Counted from the first letter of the stretch, positions 31,891 to 43,984 are shown. The stretch: DNA of 64,000 nucleotides from Epiperipatus broadwayi (GCA_028023455.1 JAQFVV010000316.1:592632-656631); one strand, 5' to 3'. Notes: a model not told the origin generated them from the sequence alone. Translations and numbers: made by a program.

Positions 31891-34800
31891 TCAAACGCTT
31901 GGTAGATCAATCCTGGACCAAGTCTCTTTGTATAACCATTCTGGTGCAAGCAGCCGGTCCCTGGCACTTATGCTCTTGACAAGACCTATAAAGGTCTCTG
32001 TGACTGAAGATCCTGAATGATGGAAAACACATTCACATCTGGTCAACCAGACTGCAAAGGTAAGGAAGACAGAGAATCGGATAAGAGAAAAAATTCCTGT
32101 CTTGATGGCATTCTGGATATTTAAGGCTTCTCCGATGTCAGATGTAACTTTCTCTGTGATGAAGTTTCTGATTTGGAAAAGAAACAGACAATTATAAAGT
32201 AAATGTTGGATGGTTTCATTGGCAGTATTACATAGCTGGCATTGAGGATTGATTTTGGTGAATCCTCTTTTCCATACTAAGAAATGGTTAGTGGGTAAGG
32301 ATGAGATGTTGAGCTTTAAGATAAAATCTATGTATTTTGGTTCAACAAACCAGTTCTTCAATTTTTTAAGCAATGGTTTATTGTCTATGTTCAATGTGGT
32401 CAGGAGGGCAGTCTGGTTTTGAAATCTGAGGTTATAGGCCTGCCAGTAGGTTATTTTACCTTCAAAAGAGGTTTTAGATAGATTTATCAGCTTGGTGACA
32501 TGTAACCAAATAATTGTGGCCCATCTGCTAGCAAGAGGTGGCGGTGTGTCTGTAGGTTCCACTGGAGTGGCTAGGTTTAGTTCTGGCTGTTTTAAGTGAA
32601 TTGCATGTAGAACTGCAATTGCCTTCTGTAAATAGATTGTTGAAACAGAGTGCAATCCAAGTCCATTTAACTCTCTGGGCATTTGCATCTTACAGATGCT
32701 GATGGCAACAATCTTTCCACTCCACATGAGCTTTGAACACAGTGAGTTCATTGACGACTGAAATGCTTTAGTGGGTTTAATTATGGGAAGATAATTCAAT
32801 CTCGGAAACACCAGCATGTTGAGAAGGGCTACTTTGCCCGGCAGGGAAAGAGAGATTCGGGATAAAGATCGAACCACTTTGCTAGTTTTTTCCAAGATGG
32901 AGTGTTGTATATCTTTTGCCATAGCAAGTCTGAACTTGGCCATAGGAAAACCGAGGAAGAGTTGCGGCTCAGCTGTAAAGACTGACGGAATCACTGAGCC
33001 ATTACTGATTTTCCACATGGAGGACTTACTGTAGTTGATGTTCAGATTTAGTTTCTTTGAATATTTATCAATGATTTGTGTGAAGGTGAGTTTTATCGGG
33101 GAGAAAGATGGTGACATCATCAACATAGGTTATGTGTTGTACATGATGTTTCAGGGCTAGCACGAAAATTCCAGGGAGTCTGCGCTCAATCTCTTTGAGC
33201 ATAGATTTATATAGGTGATGAAGCAGAGAGTGGTGAATGGCGATCCCTGGGGAATGGAAAGATGAGGTCTGAAACCATTGGACAGTCTTCCATCCAGTGA
33301 CGTAAAGATAGATCTGTTCAAAAGCAGATTACCAATAATTCTGGTATAGATGCCAGGGATTTGATAATCAAGGAGAGTCTGGAGTAGGACAGTGGGTATA
33401 ACAGAGTCAAAAGCTGAGGCAAAGTCAAGTTGAATAACTATAGGCTTGGATTTTTTGTGCAGTCTGATGTGTTCTACCAGAAGAAGAAACGCTGTGCTGC
33501 ATCCGTGGTGGAAGAGCCCTTACGTACAAATTGATATGCGTGATGTGTGTATAGAGTTGATCTTGGATTTTGTCCTTGACTATGGCATCAATGATCTTAA
33601 TTAGGAGGGGATTCATGGAAATGGACCTTATGTTGGATAGAGTAGAGGGATTGATGGGCTTTTTTAGGAAAGGAATAAGGGCCACAGGGTACAGGTCTGG
33701 AATGTTTTGAAACTCTCCTGCCAGAATATCTATCATCCACAGTACAATGGGGGCTGTGAAATGTCTCAGGCGGACAAGTACAAATCTTGGAATTCCATGG
33801 AGTACGGATGAACACTCTCTGGATAGGCCATGAGCTTTGGATTATCTGATTTTCACTGATATCATGAGCGATCCCATCTTCCAAGTGATTCCAGATGTTT
33901 CCAATTTCAAATTTATAATTCTGTAGCCTGGCCTGAAAGTGTTCATGAATCTTTGCAAGCATTGCTGGGTCACTGAGGCAACCTTGATCTACTGACAATG
34001 AAGTAGGTGTGGGTCTGGCCACCGAACCAATTGCCCAGCGAATGTGGCTGTGGGTCCAGCTATGCTGGTTGGCCAAGAAGATTTTAGACCTTTTAGTAGC
34101 AATGTAATGCACGAGGACCTTTTGCTTGTTATGGTATTGAGTTTTTAGCTCCAAAATATCTTGGGGATGAATGTCAAAATGGTGTAGAGATTTTAACCTG
34201 TTGTTTATGGCATCCAAATCTTTTAATAGTTGATTTGGACCTTTGGTTTTCTTTGTGTACGAGTCTATGAGTGAGCTCAATATACCGGTGAAAGATGACC
34301 AAGCCTGTAGTGGAGCCAAAGTAAGAATTTTGATTTTTTGGAACAAGATATATGCTTCAGAGAAAATGAGTTCTGGAGTTGCAGCTTTGTTGAGTAGTCT
34401 AATGGTAGGTGTATAATCTATATGAACTGCGGTGGTGGGATCTATATGAAGTGAAATTAGAAGAGCTAAATAATCAATGAAGGGTACCAATTGAAGCTTG
34501 GCGCATATGTCAAAGTGAAGTTCAGGTGAATAGTAGAGAAGGTCAATTAGGGATTTCTTTTGCAGTGTGTAGAAGGAGAATGATCCAGGAGGGAAAAACC
34601 CCTCTCCACACAAGAGGACTCTATTAATTAAGTGAAGATGTTTTTTGTTGAAGTTATCGTAACTCATGTTGAAGTCACCAAAAAAAAACAATAGGGGAGG
34701 CATCTGAAGAGAGAAGAGAGTTGATTTTATTGATTACTAGTTGTGCTGAGTAAGCATCATTTCTGATGTACAAGTAAATGATATTTATTGCCATATTTCC

Positions 34801-35100
34801 AAAAGTGAACTTAATGACCAATAGATCATTGCTAAGGTGTAGTGTTCTGAAAGAGCTGTAGGTCAGGTTCTTATTGATTATAAAAGCAACTCCAGAAGAT
34901 GCTGTGTTTGAGAGTACATAATGAAATAGACCATATTGTTGCATCAATTGAGTTATTTGGTAATTTGAGTTTATATGTAATTTAGTTTCAGATAGACAGA
35001 CTATGTGGAGGTCTGTTTTGTCTAGCCATCTTTTAAGTGCAAAGACATGGCCCAGAGAGTTAAAACCCCTTATGTTTATTCCGGCCAATTTAATAAGCAT
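31891..35100 (-). pseudogene. LINE ORF2: endonuclease / reverse transcriptase, frameshifted
   Basis: Starts MLIKLAGINIRGFNS. The AP endonuclease keeps INIRG, SETK and GDFN (broken by a T9 run at about 34680). Its last motif appears as IDY where SDH is expected (34470-34478). The reverse transcriptase shows QLDFASAFDSV (motif A, about 33410-33440), SIPQGSPF (about 33245-33265) and YVDDVTIF, the catalytic YVDD box, at 33104-33127. Then follow the thumb and a CX2CX8HX4C zinc-binding motif (CQLCNTANETIQHLLYNC, about 32195-32250). The C-terminal 411 residues are one open frame (31891-33126). At least five frameshifts separate the pieces. It would nick target DNA and copy its own RNA if intact. Confidence 0.85.
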
Positions 35101-35154
35101 GTTGAGTTGTTACAGAGATTTGTAGGTTATGTATACTAAGCTGTGATTAGTACA

Positions 35155-35532
35155 TCACATAGGGGTGATTATTGACATAAAATTCTGATTTTCACTAAGT
35201 GGTTTGTCAGGGTCATGTGACACCATTACCAGTTGAGTTGGAACAGGTATTTTGGAGCTTAAGTAGGGGTTGGAATTGTGTTTATCTTCATTGTGATCAT
35301 TTTCAAAAGCTGTGTTTTGGGAAGAGCTGCTTTCTTGTGTGCTGAGTGATTGAGCTAGTTTAGTTCTTTTTTCTCTCTTTTTTCTCAAGTTAGTAGCATG
35401 GCTTTGCTGCTTGTTTTTGTCATCATTGTCTGAGTCAGCCGTAGATGAGTTAATGTCTTCTGGCTGTGAGCTGAATGAGTCTTGGGTTTTTCTTTTGTTG
35501 TTTGGAATGGGATGTTCTTGTTGAGACTTCAT
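35155..35532 (-). CDS. Possible C-terminal piece of LINE ORF1
   Basis: A 125-residue hydrophilic frame rich in Ser, Asn, Lys and Gln (KRKTQDSFSSQPEDINSST) with a basic stretch (NLRKKREKRTKLAQ). It begins about 120 bp after the ORF1 fragment and ends 55 bp before the ORF2 start, so position suggests an ORF1 tail. No enzymatic motif is seen. Confidence 0.4.
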   Translation of the reverse strand: MKSQQEHPIPNNKRKTQDSFSSQPEDINSSTADSDNDDKNKQQSHATNLRKKREKRTKLAQSLSTQESSSSQNTAFENDHNEDKHNSNPYLSSKIPVPTQLVMVSHDPDKPLSENQNFMSIITPM

Positions 35533-35656
35533 GACTGGAAGAGTTTGTTTTGTTGATAATGGTTCACTGTTGGATGATCTTCCTTTGCGTGAGTTTTGAA
35601 TGCTTCTTGCATCTTCTGGGGTGTCATGTTGGTAGCTGATGTTTGTTGTTTTGGGT

Positions 35657-37642
35657 TCATATGGGTGCTGGTGTGGTTTTGTGTCTTGTGTTGTAGAATG
35701 GGAGGCTGGAATTGTTTGACCGGTGTGTAATCATTAGATGAGTTGGTTGTTGGTCCATTTCTAGATTATTTTCCAACAGTGAGTCAGTGTTGGAGTCTTG
35801 TATCTGCACTTTTATGTGGTCCTCTGTGTTAGTGGGTGAAGAATATGATAGCTGAATTAAGTTTTGCATATTTTTTTTGCATCTATGATTTTTTGCTTTT
35901 CCTACTGTTGCAGACATCACAAATTCTGTTTGGGCATGACCTTACAAGATGTGATCGGTCTCCACAGTGGAAACACTGAGGTTGTACACCTCGAATAGCT
36001 ATGTAAATTGGACATTTTTTTCTTCCAGAATTATAGGAATATCCGATGGAGTGACACCTTGATTGAGCTTGAGAGAGAAGGCAGCGCTGTTGGATGGAAG
36101 CTCAATATCTACCCTTCTCTCTGCGAGGTACTTGAAACTAGTTAACACACCATATCTAGCAAGCAGCCTCTGTAGATCAGCATCAGTGAAATTAAAGTAG
36201 CAGTTACATGCTATTCCATAGGCTGTTCTTGGTTTATTCATATCTATTTTGATGAGATATCGGTCTTTTAAGAACAGTTGTTGTCTTTTAAAGAGTTCTT
36301 TCTGTAATAGATTCTGAAACTCAATAATGAAGTAGCATCTGTTAGGTTGGTGATAGACCCTGCGAATAGATTCTGTTAATTGAAGACTTTTAAGAAGCAG
36401 AAAGAGATCATCCATTGGAAAAGTGAATAACTGACAGAGGTCGTTAGTGGTGGTTAGAATCAATGTGTTATCGCTGTGGTAGTTGAGGAAGGAATTAAAT
36501 AACACTGAAGGAATTCTAGAATTAAATTCTTGGCTTATGGCTTCATAATTGTTCATATAGGACTGTGAAAGTTGGTATGGTTCTGTGTTGATCTCATCAT
36601 TGATTGAGATAAGGTTATCATCATCAATGAAGTCCATGACATTGTGTTGAATATCTGGTTCAGTTGCTTCTTGGATATGGGCTTTAGATTTATTGTTTCC
36701 CAATACCGTAGCATAGCTTCGGTTTTTTGTTAGGTTGGAATTGACATTTGTATTTGATGTTGAAGGTTGAAAACCTATAGTATGATTACCTGCTAGATTG
36801 TGGTCAGAGATTGCATTATTGGTTTGAAAATTGGCATTAATGCATGAAAAATCTGTTTCAATAAAGTTTATTTCAGTCGTTGATATTAGCGGTTTTCCTA
36901 AATTTATTATTGGATCAATATACGAATTGTGTATTTTGCTATTGGATTTCGAATTGAATTTTCCACTTGAATTTTGTTTTACATGTATAAAACCATCAGA
37001 TTGCGGCTGAGTATTTTTACTTATTTCTCCTTTATGAGCTTTTAATTTTGTTTGTAAAGTGATTTTTGGTTCATCTAAAGGATCGTTACAGAGATCTATA
37101 GCCGTTACCAGTGATACGCCACCTTCATTTAAAAACTTTTCAAAACTTGTCGTGCTGAAATCTCCAAAAGGATTTTCTGCTAGATTTGGGCTATTTTTGG
37201 ACATATGACGTTGTTTTGGGTGTTTAGTATGTGGGTTTTCAGGTGCATTGATAAGTTTAGATAAGTCTTGTGAGATATTAGTGGAAAATTCTGATTTTTT
37301 TAAGGTTTACGGTCGAATTTACCGTAACAACTTTTTGCATTTTAGAAATCGCGGTCGTGTTATTTTTGTTTGGATTCACAAGAGTTTCTTTTGATTGCTG
37401 AATGCTTTTACTTTTTTTTTATTAAGAAAGCCAAGGCCTTCCTGCTTTGTATCAACCGATTTAGAGTAATTTTGATAGCTTATATTATTATTTTTTTCAT
37501 TAGGGCTTATGTTAAGCATGGAAATAGATTGCTTTACGTTACTATCACTGTGCGATCTTGTTAGCTGGGTTGACCTTACGTTTTCCCTTTCTAGGAGATT
37601 ATAGCTATGACTCATTTTTGTAAATAATATATTATAACACAA
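35657..37642 (-). pseudogene. LINE ORF1 (nucleic-acid-binding protein), frameshifted
   Basis: Open pieces at 37642-37376, 37204-35999 and 35920-35657. The frame between them is recovered by single-base shifts at A runs: about 37418 (A9), about 37300 (A7), 36015-36021 (seven T on the plus strand) and about 35887 (A6). The 401-residue central piece has an Asn/Ser-rich N-terminal half and an RNA-recognition-like C-terminal part. In the bridging frame directly after it lies CFHCGDRSHLVRSC, a CX2CX4HX4C zinc knuckle, followed by a second Cys pair (CDVC). This is the expected RNA-packaging protein of such LINEs. Another Ser/Lys-rich frame (35155-35532) lies between this and ORF2 and may be its C-terminal extension. 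Confidence 0.75.
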
Positions 37643-37800
37643 AAATAAAGCTTACCTGCTCTGATGAGCAGCTTGGATTGAAAGACTTTTTTGATTTAAT
37701 ATTTTTAATAAACTTTTTAAAATGAGTAGATGTGAAGAAATGAATTTTAGAATTATTCGGTGCAACAATTTTATATTTTTATTCATCTTTTATTGAAATG

Positions 37801-37802
37801 AT

Positions 37803-37838
<36 letters not shown>
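37801..37838 (+). repeat. (AT)n(AG)n microsatellite
   Basis: Short AT then AG run just outside the LINE's right-hand duplication. A second AT run lies at 37941-37958. Confidence 0.9.
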
Positions 37839-37839
<1 letters not shown>

Positions 37840-38076
37840 TAAGGAAATGTGATGGAGTGATGTGAAGAAAATAAAGGTCAAAGATCAGATAAAATGGATT
37901 GAACTTGGAGAGAGTGAATAGATAATGAAAAAATGATGATGATATATATATATATATAGTAAAATGACTCCATTGCTGGGGTAAAGTTCTGATGCCAGAA
38001 CTGGAATCAAATTGATCTGAGGGCCATATGTTTTAGTCTGGTATCTATCCTTGCACTAAAATACACAGAGTAAAAT

Positions 38077-38861
38077 GATTATTAGAAGAAAAATTAGTAT
38101 AGATTTTAGAATAAGAGCAATGCTATAACCAACAGGAGGAAAAAAATATACTATGGACCTTGAGTTTTTTAAATCTATATTTAAATCAATAAAATACTTC
38201 TGTTAATTCAACTTATAAAATATAATATAACAATTCATCAATTGCTAAAATGGAGAATTATTAATATAATTAAAATAACTATTGCCAAGCACTTTAAACT
38301 CCTAAGAGTCCTTATCAAGGCAGTAAAAAACTCCTATTTTCTCCTAAGGGATAAATTCAACATTTCATTGCATTGGCCAGGAACAACTAATCGGAAAACT
38401 GGTTAATTTTGAATTCATAGCACAACATAAATTCTCTATAAGATATGATTAATTAATTTTGCGATAAAAAATGCAAGATTAAAAAATCATATACAAAATT
38501 CATCTTGTGCTATGAATTCAAAATTAACCAGTTTTCCGATTAGTTGTTCCTGGACAATGCAATGAAATGCTGAATTTATCGCTTAGGAGAAAAGAGGACT
38601 TTTTTACTGTCTTAATAAGGACTCGTAGGAGTTGAAAGTGCTTGGCAATAATTATTTTATTTATATTAATAATTCTCTGTTTTAGGAATTGATGAATTGT
38701 TATATTGTATTTTATAAGTTGGATTAACAGAAGTATTTTATTGATTTAAATATAGATTTAAAAAACTCAAGGTCCATAGTATATTTTTCCTCCTGTTGGT
38801 TATAGCATTGCTCTTATTCTAAAATCTATACTAATTTTTCTTCTTCTTTCTTCTAATAATC
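38077..38861. repeat. Large foldback, about 370 bp arms, unknown family
   Basis: The left arm (38077 to about 38441, starting GATTATTAGAAGAA) is an approximately 95 per cent inverse of the right arm (about 38490-38861, ending TTCTTCTAATAATC). They are separated by about 48 bp of AT-rich spacer. Shared landmarks include AACTGGTTAATTTTGAATTC and ACCAACAGGAGGAAAAA. There is no coding frame, hammerhead core or tRNA-like box. I could not find a clear flanking duplication. Confidence 0.75.
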
Positions 38862-39773
38862 TTCAAAAGAAAATTCATTTTTATTTGATTTCTATATTTA
38901 TTTTGCTTTCTTTTATTTTTATATATTTTTAAATCTTATTATTAATATTTATTAAATGGATGTTGGTATTAGTTGATTCAATTAAGGCGACGACAGCAAT
39001 AAAATCATTTAAAGTTGTGTGAGCGAAAGCGATCATAGCAGACGACGTTAGCCTGACAGTATCTAATAATATATATGTAGAAGAAGAATAAATTGTTGAT
39101 AAAAGACATTGTCATTCACTCATGTAAATAATTTATTTTTTTTAAAAAATAAATTTAAAATCTGTTTCTGAGGTTCCAAAAAAAATAACAATGTCTAATC
39201 TAATAGAAAATGGTAAATAATCATTTTACTAAAAGATGTAAGAGTTTGCTAAAAAAAAAAAATACAACACTTATAAGATTGTATATGTTTTTTTTTTTTA
39301 ACAAGTATGAAATTTTTCTATGAAATAGCAGCCAACTCAACTAACCCTCCAAATGTTAGTTGGTAAAGGGATATCTGGTTACTTTTAGTTCGAAAATAAA
39401 GCAAGGATGGAAAAATTCTCAACCTCTTATTATTCAGCAAATGCCATCTTCTTTACTATTCCTTTATAAGGAACACTGCAGGCTATTTAAAGAATACCTT
39501 TTTTTAAACCTATATATAAACAAATTATAATACCAATCTTGATCAAGAAGTCCAGAATATAAAACAAATTATATTCTGAGTTGTCTGGCAAAGCTTTTTA
39601 TTGGATTAAGTTTATCTATTTAGAAGTTTTCATATAAAAATCATTTGGTGTTATCATCATCATTTTCAATCATCATTGCAGGATGAAGATCCCACCAAGT
39701 TTAATCCAGTTTTTTCCCTCCATGGCTTCTCTGTATTACACCACCAAGCATCTTTATTTCATGCAATTGTATC
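38862..39773. other. AT-rich DNA, nothing recognised
   Basis: No gene or repeat boundary recognised. Confidence 0.5.
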
Positions 39774-39781
39774 ACATATGG

Positions 39782-40107
39782 CAGGGGTCCCCAACCTTTT
39801 TGCACTTAAGAGCACATTCTATAATACCGGCCAGGTGGTGGGCACTATTTATTTGTTCAATGTAAATTTATAGTTGGATACTGTTAATAATACACATAAT
39901 GTACAAAAAAATATTTATTTCAAAAATAAAATTTTAACATATAATTAACATTTATATTTTTATGTAAATTACTAAATTATATATAATATTACAAATTAAA
40001 TTTATTGTATCAGAAATAATTTTTTATTGTGTTCGGATAGCGGCGGGCACATGCAAAATGATCTGCGGGTGCCATGGTGCCCACGGGCATAGGGTTGGGG
40101 ACCTCTG
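39782..40107. mobile_element. hAT-type MITE (326 bp)
   Basis: Terminal inverted repeats CAGGGGTCCCCAACC and GGTTGGGGACCTCTG, with perfect 8 bp duplications ACATATGG at 39774-39781 and 40108-40115. The CAGGGGTCCCCAACC end is characteristic of widespread animal hAT elements. It is non-coding; the frames at 39676-39873 and 40010-40265 overlap it by chance. Confidence 0.9.
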
Positions 40108-40115
40108 ACATATGG

Positions 40116-40674
40116 TATCTTTTGCCATCTTTTACAATCTCATCTATTATCATCTCTTTATGCAAAATGCCCAGCCGAGCTCTATTTCTGTGTCTTAATT
40201 CTTTCAGTGATCTCAATAATATCTCTGTTTTTTCATGCAAGTATTTCACTATTTACTCCTTTTAGTTAACGCAACATATATATCTCCATATTCTATTGGG
40301 TAATCTCACTGAGATATTTGTATTGTTCTTCTGTTAAGTGTTCAAGTCTCACAGATATATAATTGGTAAAATATATATATTAAAAACATTACTTTTCAAA
40401 CACATTGGTATAATAACTTAAACATTATTTCCACCAAAAACACTTCATCCAAGTTTAATTGTATGAGTAGTTTCATCTATTATGTTTCCATTTGTATTAA
40501 TAATCTGATCATGATATTTAATAACTTCTTCTAATTATGGTTATCAATCTTTTTTTTTCTGAGAACATTGCTTTAGACTTTCATTCCTCTTTAGTTTATG
40601 TATATATAAGTTAAATAATAAGTTTAATCATGTGCAAGACTAAATAGATTTATAAGTAATCATTAAAATTAGTC
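40116..40674. other. AT-rich DNA, nothing recognised
   Basis: No coding sequence or RNA gene recognised. Confidence 0.5.
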
Positions 40675-40946
40675 AATACTTAGACAATTCCAATATCAAT
40701 AACAATCAATAATCTCAACCGGTTGTCAAGGCAACTTTTCCCCCCACCTTTATTGTTAAATAAAAAGGTTGCCTTGACAACAGATTGAGATTGTTGATTA
40801 TTATTATTTTAAGTGTCATAGCATCGGCCGGGACGCGAACCCGCAACCCGGGCAACTGCCTGCTAGTGCAAGGCAGTCGCGCTGACCTCTCGACCACCAA
40901 TGCATGATTATTATTGATATTGGGATTGTCTAAGTATTGACTGATT
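40675..40946 (-). repeat. Foldback carrying a tRNA-derived SINE
   Basis: Outer arms TCAATACTTAGACAATTCC and its diverged inverse (GGGATTGTCTAAGTATTGA) enclose inner arms GGTTGTCAAGGCAAC and GTTGCCTTGACAAC. A tRNA-like minus-strand segment lies at 40821-40903. The SINE tail after the tRNA part is the AAATAATAATAATC region. Confidence 0.65.
40821..40903 (-). repeat. Class II tRNA-like head (Leu/Ser-type) of a SINE
   Basis: An 83-nt minus-strand segment with a 7 bp acceptor stem GCATTGG/CCGATGC (one wobble), an A-box-like TGGTCGAGAGGTCAGCGCG, an extra-length middle and a B-box GGGTTCGCGTCCC. A-box and length resemble Leu/Ser tRNAs. The anticodon loop does not fold to seven bases and no anticodon can be assigned, so I call it a tRNA-derived SINE head and not a working tRNA gene. 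Confidence 0.65.
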
Positions 40947-41599
40947 TTAATGATATACATATATGTGGATAGAAATAAGTCCTACCTTGTGAGAGAAAGA
41001 TGTAATATTAGAATATCTAATTGTCAACATGATTATGAAAATCTGGAGATTTATTAAACTTTTTTTCGTGGAATACATATGTAATAAGAGAATAATTGTG
41101 ATGTAATGGAATTTAAGACAAAGGATGCGCTGATAAAAATTCCATATTTTTTAAAAATTTGAATACATATATACTATCTATTTTGAAAGGTTACATATAT
41201 GCTTTATTTTAAGTATATAATGTTTATCTATCTTGGAAGTTTACAAATACGAACCTTTTATATGTACCTTTTATATGTATATATGAATGCAAGTCTGTGC
41301 ACCTTTCTATTAGAAGCGTGTATTTGCATCGTGATTTAATTAATTTTTTTACATAAACTGTTTAACAAAAATAATTATTAAATATAATATATATTTACGC
41401 AACATTTTATAACGTAAAGTAATAATAATTATAAAAAAAAAAAAAAGGCTATTCAAGAAAAATTGTTAAATCTTGACAGGTGTATTTTACCAACCAACAA
41501 TTTGCTTAATAATATCAACCAAGAGAACGCAGTTAAAGTTTATAAAATTTTAATTTGTGACAGTAACAAATTGTTCAGTTTCTCCTGTTGCAAATATTT

Positions 41600-43600
41600 C
41601 TGAATATATAATTAACTTCCGTTAGATATTCACTATGGATAAAAAGTGATGTTTAAAAGGGATGGAAAGAGAAAAAATCAAGTGCTACTTTCTGATTCCA
41701 AAAAAGAAAAATCTTCACTGGATTACTGCTTGTGGTTTATAATCAATAAAAACGAATTTTGCTTTAGTTTCTCCTTTCATGTGACAAATCCTCTCAGAAT
41801 GAAAGAAAGTAAAGTTGTTTTCTATCGACCATTTTCACCGAGCTCTTATGGCAACTGATAAAGGCATGTGCCACTTTATACTGTCTACGAGTCATTTACA
41901 ACAGCTCCTCCGCCATTATATGATTCATGCCCATCTAATGAATTATTAATGAGGTAGATTCACATGGTAATTTCCTCTCATCAGAACACAACAAAATCAC
42001 TGCCGATAAGAACCTTTAATTTAGAAAACAAAAACATACTGTTTTAGCAAAATGTAATTATAGCCCCATTAGGTGATCGTAACCGTAACACCTTAGGTGC
42101 TGAAACAACCCACAGAAAAAGACAAAAACTTCCACTTAATTACTATAAGACAATAGATTTTAAAATCTCATAATTATGCAAATATTTGTATTGTTGAATA
42201 TTCATGACTTTTATTTTATTGATGGTATTCTATGTTTTTCAAAATAAGTTATGGACTGTTAATCTCGTTAATGGTACCAATAAATGTTCAATCTTGTACC
42301 GAGAATAACAAAACATAAATTTTTTTGAATAAAAATACCAAAGCTTTTATTAGTTGCCATGGCGATGGAAGTAAACAATACTGTAAAATGAACAAGTAAT
42401 GGTCAGTATTATAGATAACAATATGAGTTGATAAAATCTTTAGAGACTGACTCAGAATTTTTCACAGGTAAATTTCCCAGTGTACAAATGAAAAGAGGAT
42501 GGGGAGACAGGAAGTATAAAAAGTATTTGCAGCAGCATAATGATTTTCTTATTTTCAAATTAGCATAAGAAAAGGATAACCTGTTAATGTGAGAAAAAAC
42601 AGAAAACTTTCTAGCTTTTAAAACTTCGTAAATAAAAATAACACTGAGATTTAAAAACTTTTCTAGAAAACCTCGTAACTACGTCATAATAACAGACTTT
42701 CGTGTTCGTGTTATTTTTTCATTGAAGAAGTATATTATTTTGTATGCTATATGTATAATTGGCATAATGTATAACGATGTGAGACTCATCGAAGTTTGAT
42801 GTAGCTCTAAAACCGAGATGTTGAATAAAAGTATATAGATCGCAGCTCAGCCTGTTTCTTCCAGTAGATGAACATCATGTAATTTCCCGAGTCACAAACC
42901 ATCGATTATTTGTTTTACTTTATTTGGGAGAAGTACTCTGTTTTCTAATTAACTCAACCTACCTTCGTTCAAAAAACTTAATGTATATGTACATACAATA
43001 GATAAACGAAATATAAATATATAAAAAAATTAAATAGTCTACTTCGGAATAAAGGTTTCTCCTATATCCTCTCCCTTCTACAGAATGAATAGGAAAGTTG
43101 GAGCCTTTGCTAATCTTGCATGCTAACTGCCCGATAGAGAAGAATTTATTAAGTTTTCATACTTATATTACTCTCTAGCTATATAGTGGCCAGATAATTA
43201 CCAATAAAGAATGACTAAGAAAGTTAACTATAAACGGATTAGCAAAGTGAAAAATATTAAATTTGTGAACCTTAAAGTTATCCATCTTTTATACAATTGC
43301 GTTCAAACTCTAGGTGAAACCGGATGAATATATTAACCAATGAATCACTAGATATTTCTTATATATTCTATACATTAACATCAATTTTAGTCCTTGTTCT
43401 TTGACACATATTTACCCACTTTTTACTGTACTTTGAAAAATAAACTAATCAATATCATTAAAAATCATGCTGAGCAGGGATAAAGAGCTCTCTTTTCTCA
43501 TTTACAAATTTTTTCCCCTGCATTTGCAAAAAAAGCTGGTTCTGTAATATTATATTAAGCACAGAAATATTGGGCCATGTAAATGGCATATTTCTGGGTT
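41600..43600. other. Apparently single-copy non-coding stretch
   Basis: About 2 kb with more balanced composition and no recognised repeat, flanked by repeat-rich DNA. It contains scattered homeodomain-like TAATTA and octamer-like ATTATGCAAAT (42174-42184) sites. The 70-residue frame at 41646-41858 is lysine- and phenylalanine-rich with no domain I recognise. It could hold regulatory DNA or an unrecognised exon; neither is demonstrated. Confidence 0.3.
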
Positions 43601-43984
43601 TTTAGCAGAGAAACAAGGCCACCAAGTGACTGGCCTGATGTACTGATTAGTACCGAATACTTTTTAACATCATGCATGAGAACATTTATACACCCTCAGT
43701 TTGCTTATTTAATAACTAAAAAAACATTGTCACAATAAATAAATAAATAAATGTAATTACAAGAAATATTATTTCCAAAAATACAAAGAAAAACAATAAT
43801 TGATGTATAATCTACATGTATATATCACCATTGTCAAAGGCAGTAGTTATAAAATTAAAAAAAGAAAACCTGTTACATAGTTAAGAAATTGTGATTCTAA
43901 TTGCACATATTACAAATTGTATTTAACTGCACACTATTAGACTTTCTATTCATCACAAAGTTACCATTATTTATAAATGAAGCC

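Larger units (their letters stand above)
31765..37757 (-). mobile_element. Full-length APE-type LINE with 17 bp duplication
   Basis: A 5,959 bp insertion (31782-37740) is bounded by perfect 17 bp repeats TGAATTTTAGAATTATT at 31765-31781 and 37741-37757. On the minus strand it has a 5' region, ORF1 with a CCHC zinc knuckle, ORF2 with AP endonuclease, reverse transcriptase and a C-terminal zinc-binding domain, and an A/AAT-rich tail at 31782-31800. This is standard target-primed insertion. The architecture recalls L1/Tx1-type or related LINEs, but I cannot fix the clade by eye. Confidence 0.9.

Noticed and set aside
32816-33034. 72-residue plus-strand frame
   Set aside because: Antisense shadow of the LINE ORF2 C-terminal frame.
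37370-37564. 64-residue hydrophobic plus-strand frame
   Set aside because: Antisense of LINE ORF1 N-terminal region.
40821-40903. Working tRNA gene
   Set aside because: Anticodon loop does not fold to seven bases and the sequence continues into a repeat tail; called a SINE head.
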